Below, one piece after another: positions 1 through 12,441 of a stretch of DNA of 64,000 nucleotides. The translations under genes and the position numbers were made by a program. The stretch is from Cotesia glomerata (taxonomy: Eukaryota > Arthropoda > Insecta > Hymenoptera > Braconidae): NCBI RefSeq assembly GCF_020080835.1, contig NC_058162.1:24211885-24275884 (forward strand), read 5' to 3'. The notes under the pieces are model-generated. The model had not been told where the DNA came from, did no database searches, and saw only the letters and a list, made by a program, of their open reading frames with translations. Within the stretch, counting starts at the first letter, position 1. Each line of letters starts with the position of its first letter.

Positions 1-1778
1 GTAAAGACATCGAATATATCCTGCTGACCCCGGATTCGTTATCGGTCTCATTTCCCAGCGCTTTTACCTTGTATATTAATTATATTTGGATAATTAATCG
101 TAGTATTGTTTATACAAGTTAGCGTATATTTTAATTATTCTAAATTAATAAATAATTGAATAAACGAATCCAATGGACTGTACTAACGCCCCTAATAATG
201 TTTTTCCGACATATATATACGATGTATTAGCCTTGTGAGAACTCTCACTCTAACAATTCTTAACCGATCCTTATGAAACTCGGTATACATATTCTACCGA
301 CAATTACCGAGGTTAAGTTCTAAGATGAGCCAAATCGGTAGGTTAGTCTAGAAATAGGAGCCGATTGAAAATTTCAAAAAATTCCTAAAAATTCGATTTT
401 TTTTGGTTCTCCGTTCAATAACTTTTGAATGCATTATATTTTGGAAATTTTTTAAATTGCATCTTATAGCTTATTAAAAAGCTTCAAATTCCATATATAT
501 ATGTTGTTATAAGCCATGTTATAAGCTATATATATCCCCGATTTTCGCAGCCTAACTGTATGAAACGTATGAAATTTTTTTTGGTTCTTTTTGAAATTAC
601 TTCAGAATGTATCGATTTTTCTCATTTCTGTGGATAAAATCTTTAAGTTTATTCATTAACCTTTAATTTCTGTACCCATTTGATCTCCTTTATTATTTAA
701 ATCACATATTAAAGCTGATTTAAGCTGTTGAAAATTCGCAAAAAATTTCCTTTTTTTTTTGTTCTCGGTTCAATAACTTTCGAATGCCTTATATTTTCTT
801 ATTTGTGTAAATCAGATCTTAAAGCTTATTAAATAAGCTTTAATTTCCATACCTATACATTTATTTTAGTCGTTTATTACAGAATGTTATTCAATATCAT
901 TACAGTCGATGGCCCCTGTATTAGAACTCTCAATCTTTAACCGCTTCTTGTACGTGACAAAATTCTTTCTGTATTATCAAATTACAACGTATACATTTTT
1001 TTTTTTTTAATTTCTGGTAGTTTTTGTTATATAACATATTATATATATATTATAACAAAATTATATTATTTTCTGTACGTAAATGAAATCTACTTCCATT
1101 TCGGCTGCCGAATGGTCTTTTTTTTATATCAAATCAATTGCACTAAAAAAATTTCCATTAATAATTCTGTTTGATTTCCACGTGTGGAATCATTTTATTA
1201 AACTTTTTTCATAGTAATTTCATTGCTATAAAATTATAAAAAATTTGTCATGTCAGTCAACTTTAGTGTCTTTTTTTTAAAAAAATAATTTTTTGGAACA
1301 AATTTGTTTGTTAAATAAAATTAAAAAATGGTCAAGTGACTGCTAACTTTTATGTCATAAAATCAGCAGACATTTCAAAATTTTTTAATTTTATTTTTTA
1401 TTAATTTAATAAAAACTAAAAAAATATTTTTTAAAAATTGCACTTGTAGTTTTTTAAATCTTCTATAAGAGAAATTAATTTTTTTGTGATAAATTTTTCA
1501 TTATAAAAATCTTAAAAATTGTCAGATGTCTTTTAATTTCATTTTCATAAATTTTTAGTTTTTTTTTTAACAATTTTATTACAAATAAAAAATAATTGAA
1601 TATATAATTTTTCAAATTTTTTACACGTCAAAACATTTATTTCAATTTTTTTTGTAATAATTTTTTCAAAAAATAATGTTATAAAAATTATCGAATGTTT
1701 GCTAATTTTATTAATATTATGTGTAATACTTTAAATTTGAGAATAATTAACTATACCTGATTAAGTGATTAATTTTAG
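1..1778. other. Noncoding AT-rich DNA, probably DNAI4 intron
   Basis: I see no convincing coding exon here. Two repeat types are visible. From about 230 to 840 the sequence resembles 53640-54400: shared phrases about an 'accgatc.ttatgaaa' stretch and 'gagc.aaatcgg', followed by poly-T runs. From about 1200 to 1760 there are copies of the short intron-filling module that recurs through the window, with words such as 'gtgactgctaact' (about 1340) and 'cagcagacatt' (about 1363). The stretch ends in a splice acceptor at 1777-1778, so at least its right part is intron. Confidence 0.6.
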
Positions 1779-4700
1779 CGTTGATCCTGTCTGCCAAATT
1801 TCCCCGGAGAAGATGACAATATTACTGAGAGAGACAGAGACATTTTTTCTGTTTGACATGCCGCAACTCACTGCTGATTTAGACACACCAGAGGGTCAAG
1901 CAGTGAAAGAAGCTAACGAAAGATATGAATATATAACCAAAGGAGAAGGATCTAACCGCAGAGTGGCTGAAGCAGAGACGCAGACCACCAGAATTTATAC
2001 CAAGTCTAGGTCTACTTATTTGGGAAGAAAGAAGAGAACCAACAAGGGCACTTTTGTTAATAATTGGGTTTTGTATGATGCTTATAATTCTGCTAACATA
2101 ATTGACAATGAAGATGGGGAGAATACTAAGAAAAATTTGGTAAATTTTTGGAGTGTACTAATTTAGTCTAATTTAATCAATAATGAAAATTAAATTAGCC
2201 GACAGCTGAAAATTTTTATAATTTTTTATATTGAAAAATTATTATAAAAAAATTAAAAGAAAAAATTTCACATGTAGAAAATATTAAAAATTATACGAGT
2301 AATTTTTTACTCGCAATTTAATTGTCATTAATAATAAATTATAGTAAATTTAATAGATATTAAACAAATTTTTAGATTTTTATAATAATTATAAATTATG
2401 ATGAAAAAAATTTCACGTGTAGAAATTAAAAAAAATGAGTGCAAATTTTCAAAAACATTTTTTTATAATAGTTGATGTTATAAAAATTCCAAAAACAGTA
2501 AAAAATTCTTAAGTTTTTTTGTCCGTATTTTAAAAATAATATTTAAAAAAAAAATTTTTTTTCAATTAAAATTCTTAAGCTCAAAAAAAATGATTAATAA
2601 TTATTTTCAAGTCTAATTTCTTCTTAGCAATTTTAAAAAATATTTTTGTCCATCTAAAACTTCACAAACTTATGTTAAATAAACCCTATTAAAATTTCAG
2701 ATCCAAAGTATATTTTCAAAGCCAATTCCAACAGATTCATCTCCAACAGAAGATCCATTATCCGAATTATACAAAAAAGATTCCTTTGCATCAGCAGCTC
2801 GAATAATGGAGCGAATAATCGCGAGCAAATTCTACATAGTTCCCCAGAAGAGATTCAAAGGCCTGATAAAAAAAGACCCTTGCGACCTGGACCTGGAGTT
2901 TACTTACAGCTTGGACCTGCTGTGGACCCACGTTTGCCCTGAAGTCCAGGGTCGACCGGTGAATTGCATCCGTTGGAGCTACAAAAACTCTAACCTGCTG
3001 GCAGCTGGTTACGGGTCTGTTTCAGAGGAGTCCAACGACTCCTCCCGAGGACTTCTGCTAATCTGGTGCATAAAAAACCCTAGTCAGCCTGACCGAGTCT
3101 ACAAATTCGACTCAGCTGTTTCAGATTGCGATTGGAGTCGCCAGAAGCCTAACCAGCTGGCCGTGGGGTTCTACGACGGAACCGTCAAGGTAATGAAAAT
3201 TAATTTAGCAGACATTTGATAATTTTAAGAATTTTTGTGACATATAAATTATTGCAAAAAAAATTAGGAAAAAAAATTGACATGTAGAAATTTAAAATAA
3301 TTTTTTTGAACAAATTTGTTTGTTCAAAAAAAATTAAAAAATGGTCAAGTGACAGCCAAGTTCAATGTCATAGTTTTCAAAGTGATGATAATGATTTGAT
3401 TGAAAATTAATATAAAGTAAAAGCCCCAATTATTGACACTATAAGAGACAAAGTTATGATTTGATTTTTTTAAAATTAAATATCAATATCGTTGAATTTT
3501 GTTTGTGGTAATGTCTCAAGTAATGTTTTTACTAATCAATTTTTTTTTTTAAATCATAATCACTGATATTTACCAATTAATTTTAAATAATTAAATAGAT
3601 TATCCGGATACAACAATTATTGGAAGGTTAAAAAACTGATTGATCTAATTATTGACATACCTTCACCCCAATTATTGACACCTATACTAAGCATGCCTAG
3701 AATCATCTGCTTATTCTTATTTATCCAAACTTATTATTAAGTAATCAATTTTATTAAAGTTTATTAATAAAAATTTTCATAAATGATTAATTACTTTTAA
3801 AAATATAAAAATTTATTTTAAAATAATTTATTGAATCAGAAAAGTTCAAACTCTTACAATTAATTTTTTAGGATAAAATAAAAAAAAAGACGTGATAGCG
3901 CTGTCGAATGACTGTCAATATGAGATTCAACTTAGAAATTATCAACTAGTTATTGACACCCATTATTTAAATATCATAAAGCATACAATTAATTTCGATT
4001 ATTCAATTTTATAAATTTTTCATATAAGGTAAAAGCCCCGATTATTGACACTATTAGAGACAAAGTTATAATTTGATTTTTTTTAAGCAATCAAATATCA
4101 ATATTGTTGAATTTTGTTTGTGGTAATGTCTCAAGTAATGTTTTTACTAATCAATTTCTTTTTTTAAAATGATAATCACTGATATTTACTAATTAATTTT
4201 AAATAATTAGATTATCCGGATACACCAATTATTGGCAGGTTAAAAAACTGATTGATCTAATTATTGACATACTTTCACCCCAATTATTGACACCTATACT
4301 AAGCATGCCTAGAATCATCTGCTTATTCTTATTTATCCAAACTTATTATTAAGTAATCAATTTTATTAAAGTTTATTAATAATAATTTCCATAAATGATT
4401 AATTACTTTTAAAAATATAAAAATTTATTTAAAAATAATTTATTGAATCAGAAAAGTTCAAACTCTTACAATTAATTTTTTAGGATAAAATAAAAAAAAG
4501 ACGTGATAGCGCTGTCGAATGACTGTCAATATGAGATTCAACTTAGAAATTATCAACTAGTTATTGACACCCATTATTTAAATATCATAAAGCATACAAT
4601 TAATTTCGATTATTCAATTTTATAAATTTTTCATATATTGTTAATTAAAAAAAAAAAAAAGATCATATTATTAGAAGAAGAAATTAATTTAAACTCGGCA

Positions 4701-7700
4701 TTTAAAAAAAATGCTTTTCTAATCAAAGTTGTTAAAAAAATAAACGTTCGTAAGCTGGTTTGATGAACTGGTGCTAACTTTATTTTTCTTTAATAATTAA
4801 TATTTAATATTTTGAACTGACAGTAATTTTTTCCAATTTTTTAATTAATTAGAATTTAATAAAAATTTATATGATAGTTATTCTTATTACAGATGACTAA
4901 ATATATTCAAAAATAATTTAGGGTGTCAATATTTAGACCCCTGTCAATAATTGGGGCTTTTACCTTATAAGAGACAAAGTTATGATTTGATTTTTTTTAA
5001 GCAATCAAATATCAATATCGTTGAATTTTGTTTGTGGTAATATCTCAAGTAATGTTTTTACTAATCAATTTTTTTTTTTAAATCATAATCACTGATATTT
5101 ACCAATTAATTTTAAATAATTAAATAGATTATCCGGATACAACAATTATTGGAAGGTTAAAAAACTGATTGATCTAATTATTGACATACCTTCACCCCAA
5201 TTATTGACACCTATACTAAGCATGCCTAGAATCATCTGCTTATTCTTATTTATCCAAACTTATTATTAAGTAATCAATTTTATTAAAGTTTATTAATAAT
5301 AATTTCCATAAATGATTAATTACTTTTAAAAATATAAAAATTTATTTAAATAGTATATTACACCCCTTGGGAAGGAAAATAAGAAAAGCCTCAGATCACA
5401 TGTAATTGTTGGCCGAGGCGAAGCCGAGGCCAACAAACATGTGATCTGAGACATTTCTTACTTTACTTCCCTAGGTGTGTAATATACTATTTGCTCGACG
5501 GGCAGAAAGCGTCAACTTTCGGCCCGCTGCGCTAAACGAAAGTGCCGCTTCCTGCCTTCGTCGAGCAAAAAAATAGTATACACTCCACGGGAAGTAAATA
5601 AGAAAGCCTCAGATCACATGTTTGTCAACCTCGGCTTCGCCTCGGCCGACAATTAGATGTGATCTGAGACATTTCTTACTTTACTTCCCTAGGTGTGTAA
5701 TATACTATTATTGAATCAGAAGAGTTCAAACTCTTACAGTTAATTTTTTAGGTCTAAGTAAAAAAAAAGCGTGATAGCGCTGTCGAATGGCTGTCAATGT
5801 GAGATTCAACTTAAAAATTATCAACTAGTTATTAACACCCATTATTTAAATATTATAAAGCATACAATTCGCGTGCCTAAAGGTAAAAGGGCTTATAATA
5901 ATTTATGCGCCCTTTTACCTTTGCAAAGGTAAAAGGGCGCATATTTTTTTTTTATTGCCAATCGAGTAGTAGACACATTTTGAGCTTAAAATTGAAAAAA
6001 AAAAAAAACTATAAAAGTAAAAGGGCGTATGTCTTTAATTATACGCCCTGTTACTTTTAAGAATTCGAAATTTTGGTGGTCTAAAGGTGAAAGGGCGTAT
6101 AATTTTTTTTCTCCCCTCCGGGCGGAAAGCGGCAATTTTCCGCCCGCTGCGCTAAATGAAAATGCCGCTTTCCGCCTCCGTCGAGGAGAAAAATAGTATT
6201 CTCACCACGGGCAGGAAATAAGAAAGCCTCAGATTACATGTTTGTCGACCTCGGCTTCGCCTCGGTCAACAATTACATGTAATCTGAGACATTTCTTATT
6301 TTCCTGCTCTAGGTAAGAAATATACTATTTCCGACCAGTTTACAAAAGAACATAATCGCAGTTTAAAAATGTGAAAAAAAACTTTCTATGGTAGTAGCGG
6401 CGTAAAACCTCAACAATACAATTTTTTTAAAGTTAAAAAAGAAAATATATCCAAAAAACGCCATTCGGCCATCACCGAAATGGAAGGTAGATTTCACTGA
6501 TTGATAATATTCTTGATCAAATAACGTACATAAGTCAGTTGTACTACCCATTGCCTGAAAATAGTTCAATTGCAATCAAAAAATAACTAAAAATGGTCAA
6601 AATGTCAATGTTATAAACGTAAAATTATTTATTTTAAGAAATAGTTTTTATAAAATTTCAATTCTGGATGCTTGATCACGCCGAAACAACTGTTCTGTCA
6701 ACGGCACCAGTAGTAATATTCAATAGGGCGATAAAAACGGGAAAATTCAAAATATTTCAATGTTATCGGTCATTGTGATTTTTTTTTATTATTTAATTTT
6801 TACGTAATTTGTTTTTGATTGGTTTCTTTTCTATTTGTTTATATCAATCTTTTTATATGAGGCTGTTATTTGAGTATAACTTGTCTTGTGAAACTATTAT
6901 TTAACATTTGGTACAAAAAATACAATTTTTTTTTATGCGCCCTTTTACCTTCAAGTAGTACTTTTCTTAAAGGTAAAAGGGCGTATGTCTTGAGATTCGC
7001 CCTTTCAGCTTTAGGATACCAACTTTTTTTTTCACAGATGTTTACGTTTCAGACAATTTCAAACCGAATGGCAAAAAAAAATTTTTTTATACGCCCTTTC
7101 AGCACAAATCTCTATTAACCCTTAGCTATAAGTCCTTTTACCTTTAAGCACGCGAATTAATTTCGATTATTCAATTTTATAAATTTTTCATATATTGTTA
7201 ATTAAAAAAAAAAAAAAAAAGATCATATTATTAGATGAAGAAATTAATTTAAATTCGGCATTTAAAAAAAATGCTTTTCTAATCAAAGTTGTTAAGAAAA
7301 TAGACGCTCGTAAGGTTTTAACTGGTGCTAACTTTATTTTTTAATAATTAATATTTAATATTAACTGACAGTAATTTTTTTCAATTTTTTAATTAATTAG
7401 AATTTAAATTAAATTATTTAATATATAATTTATTTATTATTAAATTTATTATATAATATAATTATTTAATAAAAATTTATATGATAGTTATTCTTATTAC
7501 AGATAATTAAATATATTTAAAAATAATTTAGGGTGTCAATATTTAGACCCCTGTCAATAATTGGGGCTTTTACCTAATAGAAATTTAAAAATGCAATTTT
7601 TTAAAAATAATTTTCTCGAACTGCTAACTTTAATATCATGTCAAGGTTATAGACGTGAGCAGCAGAAGCCTGAGAATAATTCGCAAAAGCTCTAGAGAGT

Positions 7701-8551
7701 CTTGTTCGACTTATTGGCCACACTGGCAGGTCCAGTGGTGGCTGGACAACGATCCACTGGACCCGCTGGTGTCTAATCAAGAGTTAATTTACTCCAGCAA
7801 CCAAGACGGGTCAATTTTCTGCTTCGATGCCTCCAAGGATTTTTCAGCGAAAAAAATCATGACCATTCCTAGAATAGAAGACAAAATTCCAGGGATAAAG
7901 CGGACAAATTCCAGCGGGTGTCTCTACGATGTTCCCATTAGCAAAAATCCAGGAGTTCTGTTGCTGCGCCAGCATCCAACAGCTAGTAACATTTACTACG
8001 TGGGTTCTGATGAAGGCTGCGTCTATCGCTGCTCGACAAATTATCTCAGCCACCATCTGGACAATTTTCTAGCTCATAATGGTCCATTTTACTCGCTAGA
8101 GTTCTCGCCCTTCTGCCCGAAGATCTTCTTGACCTGTGGAGCTGATTGGAGCACCAGGATCTGGGCAGACGGCATCACTGATCCCCTGCTCACGCTCTCG
8201 ACTAGCATGGCCTGTGTCCAGGCAGCTTGTTGGAGTCCTAGTAACTCAACGGTGATCGCAACCTGCGTTGGTAATGAAATTAATATCTGGGACTTGAAGC
8301 GCCGCACTCACAGGCCCACTTCTGTTACGGTCCTACCTACAGATCAGAGGTTGATGCTTCTGGAGTTTACGAAAACTGGGAACCAGTTAGTTGCTGCTGA
8401 TCTTTCAGGGAAGATTTTTATTTATAATCTAGAAGGCATGCCTTTTCCACCGTTTGAACAAACGATGGTGTTGGTGGAGGCTATTGAGAAGAGTTTGACT
8501 ATTAAACCGGAGTTGCTGAAGAAACTTCGGAAGCTAGGATCTCCTTTTTGA
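1779..8551 (+). CDS. DNAI4: Axonemal dynein intermediate chain 4 (WDR78-like), 3' exons
   Basis: This WD-repeat intermediate chain belongs to axonemal dynein; the vertebrate protein is linked to dynein-f (I1) inner arms, so expression in sperm and chordotonal neurons is expected. Three exons can be placed: 1779-2139, 2701-3189 and 7646-8551, all joined in phase 0 with GT..AG ends, giving about 585 residues. The family is usually 700-850 residues, so the amino-terminal exons lie left of the window. Exon one carries the family's pre-propeller segment (FFLFDMPQL; NNWVLYDAYN). Exon two starts the propeller (GRPVNCIRWSY, AAGYGS, LLIWCIKNP, AVGFYDGTVK). Exon three continues it (IYSSNQDGSIFCFD, NIYYVGSDEGCVYRC, HNGPFYSLEFSP, INIWDLKRR) and stops after a short basic tail. 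For the last exon I chose the acceptor at 7644-7645 because it keeps phase and reads DGTVK-VIDVSS; the AG at 7651 would break the frame. The last intron (4.46 kb) is mostly transposon. Confidence 0.9.
3192..3371 (-). repeat. Intron-filling inverted-repeat module, copy at a splice donor
   Basis: This copy begins two bases after the GT of the DNAI4 exon-two donor with 'atgaaaattaatttagcag' and ends with 'cagccaagttcaatgtcat'. The two ends are approximate inverted repeats of one another. The interior carries 'gacatgtagaaattt', 'gaacaaatttgtttgtt' and 'aaaaaatggtcaagtgac', words that recur in the same order in other copies. A second, partial copy at 7583-7643 runs up to the acceptor of the same intron. 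Confidence 0.6.
5351..5708. repeat. GC-rich hairpin modules (H1-H2-H1)
   Basis: Two roughly 130 bp palindromes (H1) flank a third, different palindrome (H2). H1 starts 'tagtatattacac', runs through 'cagatcacatgtaattg' and turns on 'ggccgaggcgaagccgagg', then returns. H2 contains 'gcccgctgcgctaaacg' between complementary 'ggcagaaagcg' type arms. The GC content is far above the surroundings. The same modules recur at about 6105-6330 and 37203-38088. It sits inside the third copy of the composite transposon, at a point where the sister copies are continuous. Confidence 0.8.
5870..7154. mobile_element. DNA transposon with 'cgcgtgc' ends and 'aaagggcgta' repeats
   Basis: Ends 'cgcgtgcctaaaggtaaaag' and 'cttttacctttaagcacgcg' (with small differences) are inverted repeats. 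The 4 bp flanks aatt (5866-5869 and 7155-7158) are a target duplication: the sister copies of the host transposon have an uninterrupted 'acaattaatttcg' here. Inside, the phrase 'aaaggtaaaagggcgtat' and its complement recur at about 5880, 5915, 5930, 6015, 6040, 6085, 6935, 6970, 7000, 7085 and 7130, forming several small hairpins. H1/H2 hairpins lie at about 6105-6330. No credible protein is encoded. A larger relative lies at 32702-38970. Confidence 0.75.
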
Positions 8552-8606
8552 TTTTTTAAAAAAGAATTTTAATTCATTTGTATGGTTTGATTTTTTTAAT
8601 TATTTA

Positions 8607-8635
8607 ATGGCCAACAGAGTAGCAATAAATTAAAC
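8607..8635 (+). terminator. Shared 3'-end segment with poly(A) signal, copy 1
   Basis: The segment 'aatggccaacagagtagc' followed by 'aataaattaaa' lies 55 bp after the DNAI4 stop and includes an AATAAA polyadenylation signal. An almost identical segment (agtgtagc instead of agagtagc) sits 26 bp after the stop of the zinc-finger gene at 40613. The two host genes are unrelated, so the segment was probably copied with the downstream duplicated block. Confidence 0.55.
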
Positions 8636-8757
8636 TATCAACCTTGCAGTCACTACGTGACTGCTGGGACTTATAAACTATAAATAAATGAAATTTTGCT
8701 ATATTAAATAATAAATTTTGGAAAATTGAACTGTACTTTCTTAAATATTCACGATTT

Positions 8758-9460
8758 TAAAGATATAAGCTCATCTTGATGTTACATTCATCAAGAGCTT
8801 TCATTTGAGTACCCACATGCATTTTTGATATATTTTTCATATATACATATATATAATATATGTATATAAATATATAAATATATGAAAAATTGATGTGGGT
8901 ACTCAAATGAAAGGTCTCGATGAGTGTAATTTCGAAATCAGCTTATATCTTTAAAAATATCATTAGTTGATAAGATACAATGTCATTTCTTAACTATTGA
9001 CATTTTTTAAGATATAAGCTCATCCCGATGTTACACTCATCAGGAGCTTTCATTTGAGTACCCACATGAATTTTTGATATATTTTTCATATATACATATA
9101 TATAAATATATAAATATATGAAAAATTGATGTGGGTACTCAAATGAAAGGTCTCGATGAGTGTAACATCGGTATGAGCTTATATCTTTAAAAATGTGAAT
9201 AGTTGAAAAGGTCATTTCTTAACTATTGATATTTTTAAAGATATAAGCTTATCCCGATATTACGCTCACCAAGAGCTTTCATTTAAGTACCCACATGCAT
9301 TTTTGATATATTTTTTATATATACATGTATATAATATATATAAATATATGAAAAATTGATGTGGGTACTCAAATGAAAAGTCTCGATGAGTATAATGTCA
9401 GAGTGAGCTTATATCTTTAAAAATGTCAATAGTTCACAAGATATAAGGTCATTTCTTAAT
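8758..9460. repeat. Three AT-rich palindromes
   Basis: Three palindromes of about 190 bp lie at roughly 8758-8957, 9007-9193 and 9230-9424. Each arm runs 'agatataagctcat', 'cactcatc..gagctttcat', 'ttgagtacccacat', then a TATA-rich turn, and returns. They are diverged relatives of the two palindromes in the 650 bp unit that follows at 9673. Confidence 0.8.
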
Positions 9461-9672
9461 TATGTATCTAGAGATAGAGGATTTTTGAATGCAGCCTAAT
9501 AGTTTTTATCTTAATAATAGCTTTCGAATAAATATTCTTCCTTCCAATTGAAAATAAAAAAGATGATATAAAATATTTGTAAGACTTATAAATTAATCAG
9601 AAGGAATAGACGTCTGAAATGAAAACAAAGTAGATAATTTTTTTGTTATTTTAATCATTTGATAGGAATTAT

Positions 9673-10330
9673 ACAGCTCATCCCGATGTTACACTCATCA
9701 GGAGCTTTCATTTGAGTACCCACATGAATTTTTGATATATTTTTCATATATACATATATATAAATATATAAATATATGAAAAATTGATGTGGGTACTCAA
9801 ATGAAAGGTCTCGATGAGTGTAACATCGGTATGAGCTTATATCTTTAAAAATGTGAATAGTTGAAAAGGTCATTTCTTAATTATTGATATTTTTAAAGAT
9901 ATAAGCTTATCCCGATATTACACTCACCAAGAGCTTTAATTTAAGTACCCACATGCATTTTTGATATATTTTTTATATATACATGTATATAATATATATA
10001 AATATATGAAAAATTGATGTGGGTACTCAAATGAAAGGTCTCGATGAGTATAATGTCAGAGTGAGCTTATATCTTTAAAAATGTCAATAGTTCACAAGAT
10101 ATAAGGTCATTTCTTAATTATGTATCTAGAGATAGAGGATTTTTGAATGCAGCCTAATAGTTTTTATCTTAATAATAGCTTTCGAATAAATATTCTTCCT
10201 TCCAATTGGAAATAAAAAAGATGATATAAAATATTTGTAAGACTTATAAATTAATCAGAAGGAATAGACGTCTGAAATGAAAACAAAGTAGATAATTTTT
10301 TTGTTACTTTAATCATTTGATAGGAATTAT
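9673..10330. repeat. Single 650 bp palindrome unit downstream of RPL23A copy 1
   Basis: The unit starts at 'acagctcatcccgatgtt' and holds two palindromes (about 9673-9848 and 9890-10080) plus a roughly 240 bp spacer containing 'gatagaggatttttgaatgc' and 'aaggaatagacgtctgaaat'. It ends exactly where the RPL23A 3' region begins ('acataaagaaaaaag'). The sister locus has five tandem copies of the same unit (40853-44110). Confidence 0.85.
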
Positions 10331-10347
10331 ACATAAAGAAAAAAGAC

Positions 10348-11757
10348 TTATATGATGCCGATTTTGTTGGCAACATCCAGCGCATCGTAGTCACGGGCGA
10401 GACGAACGTAAGCCTTCTTAATTCCATCGGGTCTGATCAAAGTATTTACTTTGGCGACGTCAATGTCGTACAACTTTTTCACAGAGGCCTTGATGTGGTG
10501 TTTGTTGGCTCTGGTGTGTACAATGAAGACCAGGGTGTTGTTGTCTTCGATTTTCTTCATCGCAGCTTCCGTTGTCAACGGGAACTTGATGACATTGTAG
10601 GCGTCCATGCTGTAAGAAATCATCGGATTAATATCATCAACAAATTTTATTATTTCACGCCGTCAATTAAATAATCAATCAATACAGTTGATTATAAATT
10701 AATAGCGAAATATTTTGAATGTAAAAAATTAGAAAGATAAAAAACATACCGGTTTCTGTTAGGAACCGATTTCTTGGGGTACTTGGGGTTTCTTGGCGGT
10801 CTGAAAGTCTTCGGCCTGTGGAAGTGTACCGAGGTACGGATCTTACGGACACGGGATCCATGAACACCCTTCAAAACCTGCAATCATACTCTTATTAGTA
10901 ACCAATTCGACAATTAAACTAATTTTAAATGATTAATTTGATGATTGAAATAAAAAAATTACCTTCTTCTGGGTCTTCAAAGCCTTTTGCAAAGGCGCAG
11001 CCTTTCCTCCCTTGGGGATTTTCTTGGCAGCATGTTTAACTACCTTGGGCTTGGCAGTCACAGGCTTGGCTGCTGGCTTAGCAACTGGCTTCGCTGCCGG
11101 TTTAGCTGCAGATTTAGTAGCTGCAGTTTTGGGTGCTGGTGCTGGCTTTTTTGATGAACCAGGCTTAGTAACCTTCGACGCTGTCGCAGCGGTCGCTGGT
11201 TTTTTCTCCTCCTTCTTCTGGGTTTTCTTTTCAGCCGAGCTTCCAGCCGCTGAAAGTAAGAAATTTATTAGTAACACATTCAAAAAAATATAACAAGAAT
11301 TGTTATCAACACAATATAATTCCCAAATACATAACAATTTTCTTATTTATTATGATTAATCTATAATTAAAATTATTATCAATCATCATAAAAAAATAAT
11401 TTAAATCTAAATATAAATAAAAAAAAAAATTTACATTCATTTTAAAAATTTTTAGAAGCATTTTAAAAATTTTTGTTGTTACATATTTTATTTATTTTTA
11501 AAAAAATTATTAAAATTAAAAAAAAGATTCACTAGTTTAAATTATATAAAAGGTTAAACATGCGCCATGTGACACATATTTTTTTTGGTTAGCCAGTACC
11601 ATAACCAATTTTAAAAAAATCACATTTTCTAACAAAAATAAACTAAAAAAAATCAAATAAATTAATTCATTAACTTTTTCACTTTTTAATCACAATAATT
11701 ATCATAATATTTTTTAAACTCACCAGCTTTTTCTGTAGGCTTCGGCTTTGGAGCCAT
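10348..11757 (-). CDS. RPL23A: 60S ribosomal protein L23a (uL23), copy 1
   Basis: uL23 binds large-subunit rRNA beside the peptide exit tunnel. Four coding exons on the minus strand join in phase: 11724-11757, 10963-11249, 10750-10877 and 10348-10609, giving 236 residues. Exon 1 encodes MAPKPKPTEKA. Exon 2 is an Ala/Lys/Pro-rich extension (AAKPAAKPVAKPAAKP) followed by KALKTQKK. Exons 3-4 encode the conserved core: VRKIRTSVHFHRPKTFRPPR, IKFPLTTEAAMKKIEDNNT, KKLYDIDVAKVNTLIRPDG and the terminal DALDVANKIGII. Long histone-like amino extensions are known for insect L23a. All splice sites are GT/AG and no stop interrupts it. It converges on DNAI4, with the palindrome unit between. Exons 2-4 and both introns between them are nearly identical to the copy at 44128-45392, while exon 1 and intron 1 differ. 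Confidence 0.95.
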
Positions 11758-11774
11758 TTTATATCGTCGTGACC

Positions 11775-11786
11775 AAAGAAAAAAGG
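11775..11786 (-). promoter_or_regulatory. 5' TOP-like pyrimidine tract of RPL23A copy 1
   Basis: On the minus strand the tract reads cctttttctttt-like (CCTTTTTTCTTT) about 20 bp before the start codon. Ribosomal protein mRNAs usually begin in such a terminal oligopyrimidine tract, which couples their translation to growth signalling. The exact transcription start is inferred, not seen. Confidence 0.45.
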
Positions 11787-12441
11787 ACTCTTAATAAGAT
11801 TTCTAAATAGTTGGACTACCTACCACGTGGCCCGTTGATCAGCTGAAAAGCTGAAAAATCACCTGGGGAATTTTTTGAATGTCAATCAATAATTAATAAC
11901 TAAAAATACTCACAAAATTAAAATTTTCAAATAACAAATTTTATTACCCTTCAATTTAAATAAATAGTTAAATTTTTTTTAATAAATCTAAGATACCTCA
12001 TCTTTATTTAATTTCATCTCGCGACTTAAGCGCCGCCTGTCGAGAAACATTTACCGCGAATTTTTTAATTTTTGAAATCCTTTATTTTAAATCTAGATGA
12101 TACCAATCTTGTTAGCGACGTCCAGGGCATCGTGTTCCTCTGTGAGACGGACGTAGGCTTTTTTATCGCCTCCTGGAGAATTGGTAAGATTTATAGTAGC
12201 TACGCTGACGTTGTACAGCTTCTTGACTGATGATTCGATGTGGTTTTTATTTGCCTGGCGGTTCACGATGAAGACCAAGGTATTGCTGTCTTCTATTTTT
12301 TTCATCGCGGACTCTGTTGTTACTGGGTATTTAATTACATTGTAAGAGTCAAGTCTAAAAATTAATTAAAATAATTATTTTATTTGAATTTTTATTTTCT
12401 AGATGTTGATTTTTGATTTATTATTAATTACTCTTCAGAAG

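Larger units (their letters stand above)
3416..7574. mobile_element. Composite DNA transposon with 'ggtaaaagcccc' ends
   Basis: Left end 'agtaaaagccccaattattg' and right end 'caataattggggcttttacc' are inverted repeats. The flanks carry a probable 8 bp target duplication with one mismatch (taatataa at 3408-3415, taatagaa at 7575-7582), a length typical of P-superfamily and hAT elements. The block holds three partly overlapping copies of one roughly 940 bp element: a left piece (3416-4026), a complete copy (4027-4966) and a third copy from 4967 that lacks its first bases and runs to 7574. The third copy is itself interrupted by a hairpin element (5351-5708) and by the element at 5870-7154. The word 'ttattgacac' is repeated several times inside each copy. 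No coding capacity is seen, so it is non-autonomous. Confidence 0.8.

Noticed and set aside
6363..7118. Open frames inside the 'cgcgtgc' element (6363-6575 and 6870-7118)
   Set aside because: Low-complexity Phe/Leu-rich translations of T-rich repeats, crossing the element's hairpins; no transposase motif.
8994..9873. Short minus-strand open frames (about 72 codons) repeated in the palindrome blocks
   Set aside because: They run through AT-rich palindromes and recur wherever the repeat recurs; no start context or homology.
11012..11293. Open frame of 93 codons on the + strand rich in Ala/Gly/Leu (also at 44792-45124)
   Set aside because: It is the antisense of the Ala/Lys/Pro-rich exon 2 of RPL23A; the frame is open only because of the codon repeats.
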